In this document: positions 1 through 9,509 of the stretch, one piece after another
How positions within the stretch are numbered: the stretch's first letter is position 1
Layout: each line of letters starts with the position of its first letter
Assembly: GCF_010233585.1 (NCBI RefSeq)
Contig: NZ_CP045997.1
Coordinates: 7,987,896-8,051,895 of the forward strand
DNA: 64,000 bases
Direction of reading: 5' to 3'
Origin: Spirosoma endbachense
GTDB lineage: Bacteria; Bacteroidota; Bacteroidia; Cytophagales; Spirosomataceae
The notes under the pieces: model-generated
The model's database searches: none
What the model saw: the letters and a program-made list of their open reading frames with translations, nothing else
Told to the model about the DNA's origin: nothing
Translations under genes and position numbers: made by a program

Positions 1-1035
1 CCGAGGTGACATTGAGGGTGGCGACAGGATTGATGGTGACCGTGGCGGTAGCTACATCACTACACCCCCCTGTCGTCGTACCCGTCACCGAGTAGGTGCC
101 GGCCACATTGACGGAGATGGACGAGCCCGTGGCGCCATTGCTCCACAGGTAGGTAGATGCTCCGGATGCGGTGAGCGTACCGGTTTGGCCTTCGCAGATG
201 CTGATGGAGGAGACGTTGACGGTGGGGGGTGGGCTAACCGTGAGGGTGGCTGAGCCAACCCCGGTACAACCTGAGCCACTGTTGCCCGTCACCGAGTAGG
301 TGCCGGCCACATTGACCGAGATGGAAGCCGTAGTGGCCCCGTTACTCCACAGGTAGGTGGTCGCTCCCGATGCGGTAAGGGTACCCGTCTGGCCTTCGCA
401 GACGGTAGCCGAGGTGACATTGAGGGTGGCCACGGGATTGATAGTGACCGTGGCGGTGGCCACATCCGAACAACCTGTCGTCGTACCCGTCACCGAGTAG
501 GTGCCGGCCACATTGACGGAGATGGATGAGCCCGTGGCGCCATTGCTCCACAGGTAGGTAGATGCTCCTGAAGCGGTGAGCGTGCCCGTCTGTCCGGCGC
601 AGATGCTGATGGAGGAGACGTTGACGGTGGGGGGAGGGCTGACCGAGAGGATGCCCGATCCAACCCCGGTACAACCCGAGCCACTGTTGCCCGTCACCGA
701 GTAGGTGCCGGCTACATTGACATTGATGGAAGCCGTAGTGGCCCCGTTACTCCACAGGTAGGTGGTCGCTCCCGATGCGGTAAGGGTGCCCGTCTGGCCT
801 TCGCAGACGGTGGCGGATGTGACATTGAGGGTAGCGACGGGGTTGATGGTGACCGTGGCGGTGGCCACATCCGAACAACCCGCTGATGTGGTACCCGTCA
901 CCGAGTAGGTGCCGGCCACATTGACGGAGATGGACGAGCCGGTAGCGCCATTGCTCCACAGGTAGGTAGTGGCCCCCGAAGCGGTAAGCGTGCCGGTTTG
1001 GCCTTCGCAGATGCTGGTCGAAGTGGCATTGACTG
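1..1035 (-). repeat. Tandem coding repeats, about 204 bp (68 aa) per unit, two alternating subtypes
   Basis: The marker ctccacaggtaggt recurs at about 141, 345, 546, 750 and 954, a spacing of 201-204 bp. Long stretches are identical between alternate copies, with the higher-order period about 405-408 bp. Each unit encodes CEGQTGTLTASG, TYLWSNGAT and AGTYSVTG. One subtype ends in a VTINPVATLNVTS-type linker and the other in a VSPPPTVNVSS-type linker. The near-identity at DNA level points to recent amplification or gene conversion. The array continues beyond the left edge. Confidence 0.9.
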
Positions 1036-4000
1036 TTATATTACACGGTAAGGCACAAGCCGCTACCGTCAAGTTGGAAACTGAAGCTGAACAAGTAGCC
1101 TTGCTGGCGAATTTGGCTGAAAGCGTATGGTTGCCGGTTCCTCCTGTTACATAAAAGCTTGTCGGCTGAGGAGAACCCAAACCTCCCGAAACCAGAATGG
1201 TATCTACGGGTACGCCATCCCAGGTCACAATGATGTTCTCTCCCTGGGGACCGTTGCTCCACGAAACCGTTGCATTTACCTGTCGTTTGGTGCCTGTGCA
1301 GGCTCCGAACAGCACATTAGTCAGGCCAATTGAGCAAACCGCTGGCGCACAGGGTTGAGGAGATAGTATGGAACTGTTGTCCTGGCAGGCCACCGTAGCG
1401 AAGCCAGCCGTGATAGCATGATTAGCTCCGTCAGCTGCAATGGTGAAGCTGACCAGAACTGGAGAGGTAGCTGCGCCGGTTACATCGATAGTTTGAGCAG
1501 TAGCTCCTGCCAAGCTCACTGTGATGTCCTGTCCTGCTGGTGCATTGGCCCAGGTCACAAATACGTTGACGGTGGCCCGGCTCACTCCACCCGAGTAATT
1601 ACAATCACTAACAGTAACATTAGTAATCTGCACATTGCAGGCAGTGCTGGGGAAGATGCCCAAATCCCAGGTTAGGTCGGTTTCCCCGGCATCCAGATGA
1701 GTGACCGCAGCAATGGTTCCTTCGGAGTCTACACTAGGGTTGCTACCGGCCAGGCTAGGTGAAATAGCATAGCCAGAAGGTGGATAAAAAATAGCATAAT
1801 AATCGCCGGCTTGTAAACCGGAGAAGAGGTAACGACCTTTGGCATCAGTGACCGTAAATCCGACATAGGTATCGGTGTTTTTATCTGATATACCATCTCC
1901 GTTGTCTTTGTAAAGTTCAACGCGCACGCCTGATATACCTGGTTCTCCAGTATCCTGAACACCATCCTTGTCGGTATCGAGCCAAACAAAGTCACCATAG
2001 ACAGCGGGTATCAGTGGGTTAACCTGAATACCCACCTTGATGGGCTCGGCGGCCAGAAGCTGAACATTATTATCGTTACGGGCAGCAATATAGCCAAAAG
2101 AGTTCCAGGCAATCTCGCCACTGGTGGGTGCGTCAGTTGGTGCGCGCATTGGCCAGGCCAGGAAGAGTGAATCGCCGGGCTGGATAACGATACTACCAAA
2201 ATCGAACTTGAGAGACTGAACCGTGGTGATATCCGTAGGAGGTACAGTCGACCAGTTGGCATTCGTACAGCCAGCAGGGCTGAAGTTAAGTTCGGGCCGA
2301 CATGGGTTGGGTTGGGTCGAATAATAAACGCTCACACCAGCGGGTGGCGTTACAGGACCAGCCAAGTTGGGCCGCCACTGTGTGAGTCGGTCTTGCGTAT
2401 CCAATACGCCTTTATCGCCAATGAAGGGTAAGACGTCAATAATGACAATATTCTTCATCGGGACATTTCCGTCGTTGGAAACGCGGAGCCGGTAATCGGC
2501 CAGGCCACCCGGAACGGTTTGCCCATAAGCAGGGTACTTGGAATAAGCAGCATCTAACTGCCCCTTTACCAACTTCTCAGATTTCAACAGGGCTAATGAA
2601 CGAACCAACAACTCTGAATAACCAATGCAGACGGTTTCTTCAAAATCCCCATCCTGATCCAAATCCCAGGAGTCAGCTCCTACAGTTGGGGCCGAACATG
2701 AATAAACATTCGATCCGTTTACGAGAACACTATTCGGTAGGAAACCTCCATTGCCAGGACGTATGATTAATTTGTAGGACAACTGCATTTGAGCACCTAC
2801 AGGAAGCTCACCGGTTAGGGTCCAATTCAGATACGTATTACCATTTGCCTGAGTCGTTGTAAACGTAGGGGGCGAACCTGGACCGGTGTAGGTCCAGGAG
2901 TTGGGTACGTATTCATAATTGTTGGTTATGAATCCATCATGCACTCTGCCGTTCTGCAAGCCTTGAGTTGCCGACTCCAAATTGGTGATGGTCACTGTAT
3001 GCGTAATGGTATCTCCTGGTGTAGTATTGGAAGGATTGCCGTTGGTCTTAATGATATGAGTAATGGCTCCGTTAACAGGCGTTTTAACTGTGAATGAGGC
3101 ACAGGCTTGACGGACTGTTGTACCGTCCTGGTTAAGCGTCGAGCAATTTTGATAATCGCCCAACGGAGCATCAGCCGCTACCGCGACGACAATAGTAGGT
3201 TCCTTAAGGACACTAAAGCCTGGTAGTGCCGTTCCATTAAAACACCACTTTACGGCTGTAATGTATTCATTAGCGGCTAATGTCGGTGTTACTGAAGACG
3301 ATACGCTGGTTGAAAAGGGCGAACCAGATAGGTCTTGGTAACTGGTGTTAAGATTCGTTTTATAAGAAACCGTAACCGTTTCGGGTACGGCATCCCCCCA
3401 GTAATTATTGTATTCCCCTGTTTGAATGGATGTAACCCGCAGTTTATCGGGTATAGGTAGCGTCGAATCTGCTAAACAGAAATTGCTGAATGAGGTATTG
3501 CCAGAATTACTAAAGTCAAATAAATAATAGCCTTCAGAACCCTGTGAGAATACATTGCTACCAGCCGAATTGGTGCTACCAGTCAATTTCCTTAGAATAG
3601 TAGCTTGCTGGGTATTAACGGTCGTGGATACACTATTACTAACAATGGGTGTTCCGCCTGAAGTAACAGTAGCACTGTTGGGTAATACAGTACCACCGGG
3701 TATACTTCCGTCGACCTGAAGTCTAATTTCTACTTGTCCAGTTGTCCCGGCAGGTAGGTCTCCCAAAGTAAAGGTTGCAATCCCGGTTGTCGCATTATAC
3801 GAGGTCGTACCTATCTGCGAAAAGAGCCTAACCTCCGTTGCACCCTGAGGTAACTTATCGGTAATCACCACATCCTGACAGGGATCAGTAATACTGGTAC
3901 AGCTATACTTAAGAGTGTAGGTGAAATCCGATTGTGGATTGATGGTACTTTTTGATACACTTTTTTGGATCTCTACCCCCTGGCCGTAAATGGCTGAAGG

Positions 4001-4198
4001 AAAGATACTTATTAAGTAACTGATAAGGATAAACCCAAGTGATTGCTTTATCGTAGACCAGGCGGGTATCGAGACGCTTTTGGCCCCTGCTGGCTGGGAG
4101 TCGCCTGTTGTGGCAGCCGATACAGGGCTGCTGGCCAACTTGCCAGCTTGAGTCTGGTGAATGAATAGAGTAAAGTTTGACATAGAAAACGGGGACAT
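1..4198 (-). CDS. Giant secreted adhesin-like repeat protein, N-terminal part (C-terminus beyond left edge)
   Basis: An open frame runs from an ATG at 4198 (alternative in-frame ATG at 4183) to the left edge without a stop at the points I checked, giving at least 1399 codons. A long basic N-region is followed by a hydrophobic signal segment ending near AIYGQ (about residues 45-65). Next come DUF11-like beta domains (motifs such as SDFTYTLKYSC and DYRLRVSNDGN, about residues 65-700). An SdrD_B-type domain follows (YGDFVWLDTDKDGVQD, about residues 733-850), then two Ig-like segments, then five visible copies of a 68-residue module with the core TYLWSNGAT and AGTYSVTG. Proteins of this build in Bacteroidota are surface or gliding adhesins exported by type IX secretion. 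The C-terminal sorting domain would lie outside the window, so that route is inferred. No ligand can be named. Confidence 0.85.
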   Translation of the reverse strand, partial: MSPFSMSNFTLFIHQTQAGKLASSPVSAATTGDSQPAGAKSVSIPAWSTIKQSLGFILISYLISIFPSAIYGQGVEIQKSVSKSTINPQSDFTYTLKYSCTSITDPCQDVVITDKLPQGATEVRLFSQIGTTSYNATTGIATFTLGDLPAGTTGQVEIRLQVDGSIPGGTVLPNSATVTSGGTPIVSNSVSTTVNTQQATILRKLTGSTNSAGSNVFSQGSEGYYLFDFSNSGNTSFSNFCLADSTLPIPDKLRVTSIQTGEYNNYWGDAVPETVTVSYKTNLNTSYQDLSGSPFSTSVSSSVTPTLAANEYITAVKWCFNGTALPGFSVLKEPTIVVAVAADAPLGDYQNCSTLNQDGTTVRQACASFTVKTPVNGAITHIIKTNGNPSNTTPGDTITHTVTITNLESATQGLQNGRVHDGFITNNYEYVPNSWTYTGPGSPPTFTTTQANGNTYLNWTLTGELPVGAQMQLSYKLIIRPGNGGFLPNSVLVNGSNVYSCSAPTVGADSWDLDQDGDFEETVCIGYSELLVRSLALLKSEKLVKGQLDAAYSKYPAYGQTVPGGLADYRLRVSNDGNVPMKNIVIIDVLPFIGDKGVLDTQDRLTQWRPNLAGPVTPPAGVSVYYSTQPNPCRPELNFSPAGCTNANWSTVPPTDITTVQSLKFDFGSIVIQPGDSLFLAWPMRAPTDAPTSGEIAWNSFGYIAARNDNNVQLLAAEPIKVGIQVNPLIPAVYGDFVWLDTDKDGVQDTGEPGISGVRVELYKDNGDGISDKNTDTYVGFTVTDAKGRYLFSGLQAGDYYAIFYPPSGYAISPSLAGSNPSVDSEGTIAAVTHLDAGETDLTWDLGIFPSTACNVQITNVTVSDCNYSGGVSRATVNVFVTWANAPAGQDITVSLAGATAQTIDVTGAATSPVLVSFTIAADGANHAITAGFATVACQDNSSILSPQPCAPAVCSIGLTNVLFGACTGTKRQVNATVSWSNGPQGENIIVTWDGVPVDTILVSGGLGSPQPTSFYVTGGTGNHTLSAKFASKATCSASVSNLTVAACALPCNITVNATSTSICEGQTGTLTASGATTYLWSNGATGSSISVNVAGTYSVTGTTSAGCSDVATATVTINPVATLNVTSATVCEGQTGTLTASGATTYLWSNGATTASINVNVAGTYSVTGNSGSGCTGVGSGILSVSPPPTVNVSSISICAGQTGTLTASGASTYLWSNGATGSSISVNVAGTYSVTGTTTGCSDVATATVTINPVATLNVTSATVCEGQTGTLTASGATTYLWSNGATTASISVNVAGTYSVTGNSGSGCTGVGSATLTVSPPPTVNVSSISICEGQTGTLTASGASTYLWSNGATGSSISVNVAGTYSVTGTTTGGCSDVATATVTINPVATLNVTS

Positions 4199-4473
4199 AG
4201 TGCCGTTGATTGACTTTTATTTTTAGGCTAGCTCATCGATTCTAGTACTCCTGGTGACCAGTGATTGCCAGTCCTGGGGATGGCGTTGAGTAGTCAGTGG
4301 AATGATAGGGTGACTAGCTAAAGATCAGATTGAAACGATGAAAGAGATCCCTTCCTAACTGGTTATCGCACGCGATGAAATGGTTGGTTAGGGAAACTCT
4401 TTCAGGGTAAAAACAACCTATTTGGAGAAAGCAGTAAGGCCGCTAAATGGCCTAAGGCTTTAGGGTTAGGGTA
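4199..4473. other. Intergenic leader with imperfect hairpin
   Basis: No gene is seen. An imperfect stem is formed by tgaaagag (4339-4346) and ctctttca (4397-4404), with further pairing of the adjoining bases and a small inner ATCGCACGCGAT hairpin. It lies upstream of the giant repeat protein and downstream of the doubtful ORF at 4474-4854. It could be a terminator for that ORF or a structured 5' leader for the big gene. Confidence 0.35.
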
Positions 4474-4854
4474 CTAATAAGTGATTGCTGGCCTATCTAT
4501 GTTATATCCCGAATCGTTATCAACCCGAACCGTATAGGACTGATCAGTCCCTGAATCCGCCAGCGAAGAGACAATTACCGCGTTGGGCGGAATCGCCTGA
4601 GCCGGGAGCGAAGCGTCAGCGTTAAAAGAAGCTCCTGACGACTGCTGACTGGAATGGTTTAGCATCAAGGGCCCATTGATTGGCGGAGTACTTCCCTGCC
4701 AGCCTGAGGCCCGCGCTACCGTTTGGAAGCCGGGTAGGATATTGAGTAAAGGGGATGTCGTACTGAGAATCCAACGGAATAAGGGTTGGTTCCAGTGGGT
4801 TTTCGTTTCCTGAATCTGAAGGAAAATGAACTGAACGTGATAGAGGAACTTCAT
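4474..4854 (-). CDS. Hypothetical protein, 126 aa, doubtful
   Basis: This ORF lies upstream of and co-oriented with the giant repeat protein. It begins MKFLYHVQFIFLQ and has a hydrophobic start but no clear cleavage site. The second half is rich in Ser, Ala and Pro and ends with DNDSGYNIDRPAITY. I recognise no family. It is kept because no better gene covers this stretch and its composition is protein-like. It could equally be the tail of a decayed gene or a chance ORF. Confidence 0.3.
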   Translation of the reverse strand: MKFLYHVQFIFLQIQETKTHWNQPLFRWILSTTSPLLNILPGFQTVARASGWQGSTPPINGPLMLNHSSQQSSGASFNADASLPAQAIPPNAVIVSSLADSGTDQSYTVRVDNDSGYNIDRPAITY

Positions 4855-5731
4855 AGTTACAGTGGGTAAAATACTTGCATGGTAAATGTTGATGTGCCAG
4901 ATCGTAGTGTTATGAGGCTAGTGCCGTTCGGGAATTCAGTTCTCCTGGATGTAGCTGGCTACTATCGTTAGAGGCCGGAATGGGCAACTGAGCAGGCATA
5001 GATCGGAATCCAGGCACTCCTTAATCGCACTTTATCGATAAGCAGTAATGAAAGGTGGTGCCGTGATTAGCAGTAGTCATACATTTTATTTGAATTCTGT
5101 CCACTAGGGTATTGATCAAGATGTATGCCTTGGCGATGAAAAAAAAGGTACTAAGCTTTTTAGGCTTCTATAAACTGAAGAAAATAATATGAAAATGCTT
5201 TTTAGCAGTATGAAACCATCGCCCGTCTCATGCGAAAGCTGACCTGGAAAAGCTAAGAAGTTACAATTGGATAGCAATTTGCTTATGTCAGACCCCGTCA
5301 AGTATTGCGTAGTCTAAAGGCAATGCCAGAGCCATTCCCTTCTATCAGGCTATTGATAAATCGGGTAATTGTCTCATTAACAGTAGTATAAGCTTAGTGT
5401 AGACCGGTAAATTCTGATCGAAGAAACGAGCGAGCACTTCTTTTAAGCACTCTTCAACTGGATTAAGATCTGGAGAGATGGTGATCAATGAGTAAGTCTA
5501 TTCTTAAACGTTTGATGAACACGAGCCCGGTCTACTTCTGGGCCAGCAAGCTTAAAACTGGGAGTTAACGCAGATTGACGATGAGCTAAAACGGTGGTTT
5601 GATCGGTTTCCATGTAGCTGGCGGAGATCGTCTGGGCTTATGGTCGAACCTGAACGGACCTTTTCATTTACCCAGCCAAAACCGTACCTTGCAAATCCGG
5701 GGCCGATAGTAAACGGAAGCCGGATGTGCGC
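4855..5731. other. Long intergenic stretch without an intact gene
   Basis: About 870 bp separate the doubtful ORF from the arginine deiminase-like gene. The only recognisable content is the transposase remnant described separately. The rest is low in coding signal and contains only short ORFs on both strands. This fits a site of past insertion-sequence activity. Confidence 0.5.
5345..5500 (-). pseudogene. Decayed C-terminal end of an IS630-like (DDE) transposase
   Basis: On the minus strand, 5450-5476 encodes SPDLNPVEE, the hallmark of the last catalytic block of IS630/Tc1-mariner-type transposases (S/P-D-L-N-P-I/V-E). It is followed by CLKEVLARFFDQ and a stop at 5345-5347. An in-frame TAG lies only a few codons upstream of the motif. 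A neighbouring frame stays open further upstream (about 5500-5620), so the gene is frame-broken as well as truncated. No terminal inverted repeats were found. The fragment is too short for family-level certainty. Confidence 0.5.
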
Positions 5732-7237
5732 ATGAACAATCAAAATAACACGGCGTCTGTTGAGTTAATCATGGCAGAAAATAGTACTCTGCCGGTTATT
5801 CCACAGCGCATTCATGTTTCGTCGGAAATTGGTACACTGAAGCGTTTGCTTATTCACAGTCCTGATCGGGGACTAGGTAAAGTTATACCCTCAAAAGCAC
5901 AGGACTGGCTCTTTGAAGATATTGTACACCTCGACATGATGCGTCGGGATGAGTACGATTATTACGTTAAGATTCTGTTATATTTCCTTGATCCTGATAA
6001 AGTACGGGGCAAAGTGGCCAGCCTCGGACCCGACTCTGACAGGTCGTTCTTTAAACCTGACCACGACGACTATTTTAAGTCGGATAAGGTGATCGATATT
6101 CAGCGCCTGCTGGCCGATATTCTGGAGGACGAATCCATTCGCATACGGCTGATTGCCGCTATTTGTGGCATCGAACGCACATCGTTCCGCACTCAGCAGC
6201 AGCTAAACCAGTACGATCCGGCCGAACTGGCCAAAATAATGATTTCGGGGTCGTTGCCTGACCTGACAATGCTCTTTGCCCCGTTGCCGAACTTCATCTT
6301 CACGCGCGACATTGGCATCGTTATCAACGATCATATCCTGCTGAACAAACCCGCTAAACTGGCGCGAACCCGTGAAGCTTTACTGACTCAGTATATTTTC
6401 TTTAATCACCCGTTGTTTGCCAACTATCAGGATAAAATCATTGAGATTCCTGATAACGAACACGCCTTTTTGCTGCCGGATGCCGACGTAAATCGCGATG
6501 TAACCCGCTCCACACTGGAAGGGGGAGATGTGATGATGATTGCGCAACGCCACCTGATGATTGGCGTAAGTGAACGCACAACGTTATACGCTGCACAGCA
6601 GGTGATGCGCTTAGTGTTTGATAAGAATTTGGTAGACACCGTCACGATTCTTAAAATTCCGAAGAAGCGCGACTACATGCATATCGACACGATCTTTACG
6701 CAGGTGAAACGGAATGTATGGGTGCTGCTGGGTTCGCTTGCCCGTACGGGCGACGAGGCAAAAAAGCGGGATGTCATTCATTTTTTCGCGCCGAAAGATG
6801 TATCTGAAGATCTGAAAATACTCCAGTTTATTAAAGGGCTCGAGCATAAGCCCATCGAAATCGAAAATCTTGAGGACCTGCTGGCCGATATTAGCAAAAA
6901 CGATCTGGGGGCCACTGACCCTGTGCAGTTCATCTATTCGGGTAACAATGAATTTCCGTTCGGAGCGCGGGAACAATGGACCGATTCCTGTAACCTGCTG
7001 GCCCTGAAAGACGGTGTTGTTATCGGATACGATCGCAATGAAAAAACCGCTGAGGCATTTCGGGGCGCGGGTTTCGAAGTCGTTGCCGCTGCTAAATTGC
7101 TGGAGCGTTTTGAGCGGGGGGAGTCATCTCCGGAAACAATTGAAAATACCTTTATCATGCTTCCATCGGCCGAACTGTCGAGGGCCAGAGGGGGATCGCA
7201 CTGTATGAGCCTGCCTTTGTTAAGAGAAGAAGTTTGA
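5732..7237 (+). CDS. Arginine deiminase family protein
   Basis: A guanidino-modifying enzyme of the arginine deiminase/amidinotransferase fold, about 490-500 residues. It is expected to hydrolyse arginine or a related guanidine to the ureido compound and ammonia in the cytoplasm. Visible catalytic blocks are FIFTRDIGI (Asp), LEGGDVMM (Glu-Gly-Gly-Asp), MHIDTIFTQV (His-x-Asp) and the C-terminal nucleophile block GGSHCMSLPLL (Cys). All key residues are present. The family core is near 400 aa; the extra length is mostly an insertion after the N-terminal strand (about residues 35-140). The start is uncertain: GTG 5726, ATG 5732 or ATG 5771. The last gives MAENSTLPV and places the conserved part nearest the start. 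The CtlX-like gene follows 290 bp downstream on the same strand. Substrate is inferred from family, not proven. Confidence 0.85.
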   Translation: MNNQNNTASVELIMAENSTLPVIPQRIHVSSEIGTLKRLLIHSPDRGLGKVIPSKAQDWLFEDIVHLDMMRRDEYDYYVKILLYFLDPDKVRGKVASLGPDSDRSFFKPDHDDYFKSDKVIDIQRLLADILEDESIRIRLIAAICGIERTSFRTQQQLNQYDPAELAKIMISGSLPDLTMLFAPLPNFIFTRDIGIVINDHILLNKPAKLARTREALLTQYIFFNHPLFANYQDKIIEIPDNEHAFLLPDADVNRDVTRSTLEGGDVMMIAQRHLMIGVSERTTLYAAQQVMRLVFDKNLVDTVTILKIPKKRDYMHIDTIFTQVKRNVWVLLGSLARTGDEAKKRDVIHFFAPKDVSEDLKILQFIKGLEHKPIEIENLEDLLADISKNDLGATDPVQFIYSGNNEFPFGAREQWTDSCNLLALKDGVVIGYDRNEKTAEAFRGAGFEVVAAAKLLERFERGESSPETIENTFIMLPSAELSRARGGSHCMSLPLLREEV

Positions 7238-7526
7238 GTTCGTAAGTTGATGTAGTGCTGACGTTTTGGTCGAAGAAGTTCAATAGAATTTGCCTGGTTT
7301 TCTGACATTGACCGATCACCTAAATGAGGTTCGTACAATGAGTTATCTTGCTTTTTGGCCAGGATATAGTCAGGAAGGCCAGCGTATTTAATTCGTATTT
7401 ATGACCGAAGAACCAGCAAAGATGAGTTACGCTTTTGTGCAATCGTTGAACAATTAATTCATCAGTGCTAATTTGCTGACTGATTCAGTGGTACTGACTA
7501 ACTGACTAACCGACTCATAGACTACT
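7238..7526. other. Intergenic region with short direct repeats
   Basis: No gene is seen. Just upstream of the CtlX-like start, about 7475-7520 carries degenerate tandem copies of ACTGACTAAC. Such short direct repeats resemble the heptad-like repeats in hairpins elsewhere in this window (35428-35510, 36556-36641). No clear terminator or promoter is visible. Confidence 0.4.
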
Positions 7527-8456
7527 ATGCAATCACAAGCTACTTCCCGTATTTTAATGATTCGCCCCGTTCACTTTGGGTTTAACCCCGAAACTGCCGA
7601 GTCAAATGCGTTTCAGGATGTTAAACTGGCTGCGCAGACGAAGGATGTAGCCCAGGAGGATGCCCGGCGCGAATTCGACGAAATGGTGCGCCAGCTTCAG
7701 GCTATTGGGGTAGATGTGATGGTATATGACGATACTGTTGATCCTTATACACCGGATTCTATTTTCCCCAATAACTGGGTATCATTCCATGCCAGCGGAA
7801 CAGTTGTGCTCTATCCGATGCAGGCAGAAAATCGTCGACTCGAACGCCGACCCGATATCATTAACGACCTTGCCGAGCGGTTTCACGTGGCTAAAGTCAT
7901 TGACCTGACCTATTTTGAGAAGGAAGGAAAATATCTGGAAGGTACAGGGAGTATGGTTCTGGATCGAATGAACCGGGTAGCTTTTGCCAGTCTGTCGCCC
8001 CGGACCCATCCTGATGTCTTGGCCGAATTTGCCAATCAGACGGGTTATCGGACGGTGTCGTTCCGGGCGGCTGATGCGAATGGTAAAGCTGTCTATCACA
8101 CGAATGTACTGATGTGTATCGGCGATACGTTCGCAGTGGTTTGCCTGTCGGCCATCAGCGATCCGGATGAGCGGCTTATGGTACGCCAGGAACTTGAGCG
8201 GCTCAATAAACGCGTGATCGATATTACGCTGGAACAAATGGCCAGTTTTGCCGGAAACATGCTGATGATTCAGACTCAGAAAGGCCAGAAACTGCTCGTG
8301 ATGTCTACCCGCGCCTTCGAATCACTGACGCCCAAACAGATTGATCAGATCGATGACTATGCTACGCTACTGCATTTTGATTTATCGATGATTGAAGGCA
8401 ATGGCGGAGGTTCTGCGCGTTGCATGATGGCCGAAGTGCATTTGCCAAGGAAATAA
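7527..8456 (+). CDS. ctlX: CtlX-like citrulline/arginine-type hydrolase (amidinotransferase fold)
   Basis: 309 residues, typical of the citrulline-utilisation hydrolase group. The N-terminus has RILMIRPVHFGFNPETAESN, a hallmark of this group. Further blocks are IFPNNWVSFH, YLEGTGSMVLDR (acidic residue), VYHTNVLMCIGD (His) and the nucleophile block GGGSARCMMAEVHLP (Cys). Related proteins convert citrulline to ornithine with release of carbon dioxide and ammonia. Placed after an arginine deiminase-like gene, it would complete a two-step path from arginine to ornithine without carbamoyl-phosphate formation. That pathway is inferred from gene order. An alternative is a dimethylarginine-type hydrolase. 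Confidence 0.85.
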   Translation: MQSQATSRILMIRPVHFGFNPETAESNAFQDVKLAAQTKDVAQEDARREFDEMVRQLQAIGVDVMVYDDTVDPYTPDSIFPNNWVSFHASGTVVLYPMQAENRRLERRPDIINDLAERFHVAKVIDLTYFEKEGKYLEGTGSMVLDRMNRVAFASLSPRTHPDVLAEFANQTGYRTVSFRAADANGKAVYHTNVLMCIGDTFAVVCLSAISDPDERLMVRQELERLNKRVIDITLEQMASFAGNMLMIQTQKGQKLLVMSTRAFESLTPKQIDQIDDYATLLHFDLSMIEGNGGGSARCMMAEVHLPRK

Positions 8457-8699
8457 CGAACACCTCCGTATAAAACCAGGACGGTATTTTACGCAAAAGT
8501 CTAAGCGTGAAAAAAACGGTCAGGAAGTGAGTTTACGGGGCTCAGCACAGGACGAGGATACTACTAATAAAGGTCGTGCTGGTTCAGTGCCTGATAAGCC
8601 ATTGACATTCAGACTACAGATTTTGCTGTTTTGGCTACATTTCGACTGCTCGTGTTTTGGAATTTTGCAGTGTAAAAACTGACCAAAACAAGCACTTGT

Positions 8700-9440
8700 A
8701 TGGAAAATGGAATTGACGGTAAGGTTGTGGCAATCACGGGTGCAAGTAGCGGCATTGGCGAGGCTACTGCGCTCCTGCTTGCTAAGCGAGGTGCGAAAGT
8801 CGTGCTTGGCGCACGTCGGTCAGATCGCCTTGCGGCACTTAGCGACCGGATTAAGGCAATGGGCGGAGAGGCAGCCTATATACTTACAGACGTTAAACGA
8901 AAGAGTGATTTATTGGGCCTTGTCGAATTGGCCTGTGCGCGTTACGGCAAACTTGACGTTATTATTAACAATGCTGGAATGAGCCAGCTATCCCGTATCG
9001 ACGACATAGATGTTGATGGCTGGGAAGAGATGATCGACGTGAATCTTAAAGGTGTGCTCTACGGTATTGCCGCTGCACTACCCGTTTTTCGTCAACAGGG
9101 CTCGGGGCATATTATCAACATTATGTCAACATCCGGGATTAAGATCGTACCCATGCAGGGCGTATATGCCGGCACAAAGAATGCTGTTCGTACGGTTAGC
9201 GAAGCGTTGCGCCAGGAGTCCAGAGGGCAGTGGCGTGTAACTGGCATATCACCGGGGTTTGTACAGACCGAACTGGCTGACCATATGAAAGACCCCCACA
9301 TAAAGGCCGCCATCGCTAAAAATATGGAAACGCTCGCTATTTCACCGGATGCGATTGCCCGCGCCGTTGCGTTCGCCATTGAACAACCCGCAAGCGTAGA
9401 AGTTGGCGATATAGTTATTCGCCCTACTGCACAGGATTAA
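8700..9440 (+). CDS. SDR family NAD(P)-dependent oxidoreductase
   Basis: 246 residues, a classical short-chain dehydrogenase. The cofactor loop is TGASSGIG near residue 14, followed by NNAG, the catalytic Ser in NIMSTSG and the YAGTK (YxxxK) pair. There is no signal peptide, so it should be cytosolic. Related proteins often annotate as oxidoreductases of unknown substrate. An AraC-type regulator follows 69 bp downstream on the same strand and is the likely local regulator. The specific substrate cannot be told from sequence. Confidence 0.9.
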   Translation: MENGIDGKVVAITGASSGIGEATALLLAKRGAKVVLGARRSDRLAALSDRIKAMGGEAAYILTDVKRKSDLLGLVELACARYGKLDVIINNAGMSQLSRIDDIDVDGWEEMIDVNLKGVLYGIAAALPVFRQQGSGHIINIMSTSGIKIVPMQGVYAGTKNAVRTVSEALRQESRGQWRVTGISPGFVQTELADHMKDPHIKAAIAKNMETLAISPDAIARAVAFAIEQPASVEVGDIVIRPTAQD

Positions 9441-9454
9441 CGTGTTCGTCATCA

Positions 9455-9492
9455 AGAGGTAGGATTGAGCCAAATCAACTTACCCTACCTCT
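9455..9492. promoter_or_regulatory. Small inverted repeat between SDR and AraC genes
   Basis: AGAGGTAGG at 9455-9463 pairs with CCTACCTCT at 9484-9492, a 9-bp stem around a 20-nt loop. It ends 17 bp before the AraC start. It has no T-tract, so it is more likely an operator or leader structure than a terminator. Confidence 0.35.
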
Positions 9493-9509
9493 AACAATGT
9501 TCCCTGAAA

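Noticed and set aside
342..674. Open frame on the minus strand with repeated motifs
   Set aside because: It is a shadow of the repeat region in another frame; the true frame is the long one from 4198.
1..1035. CRISPR-like regular repeats
   Set aside because: The repeat length (about 204 bp) and coding character (68-aa modules) do not fit a CRISPR array.
5552..5743. 63-codon minus-strand ORF beside the transposase remnant
   Set aside because: Overlaps the start of the arginine deiminase-like gene and has no family features; it may be part of the decayed element but not a gene.
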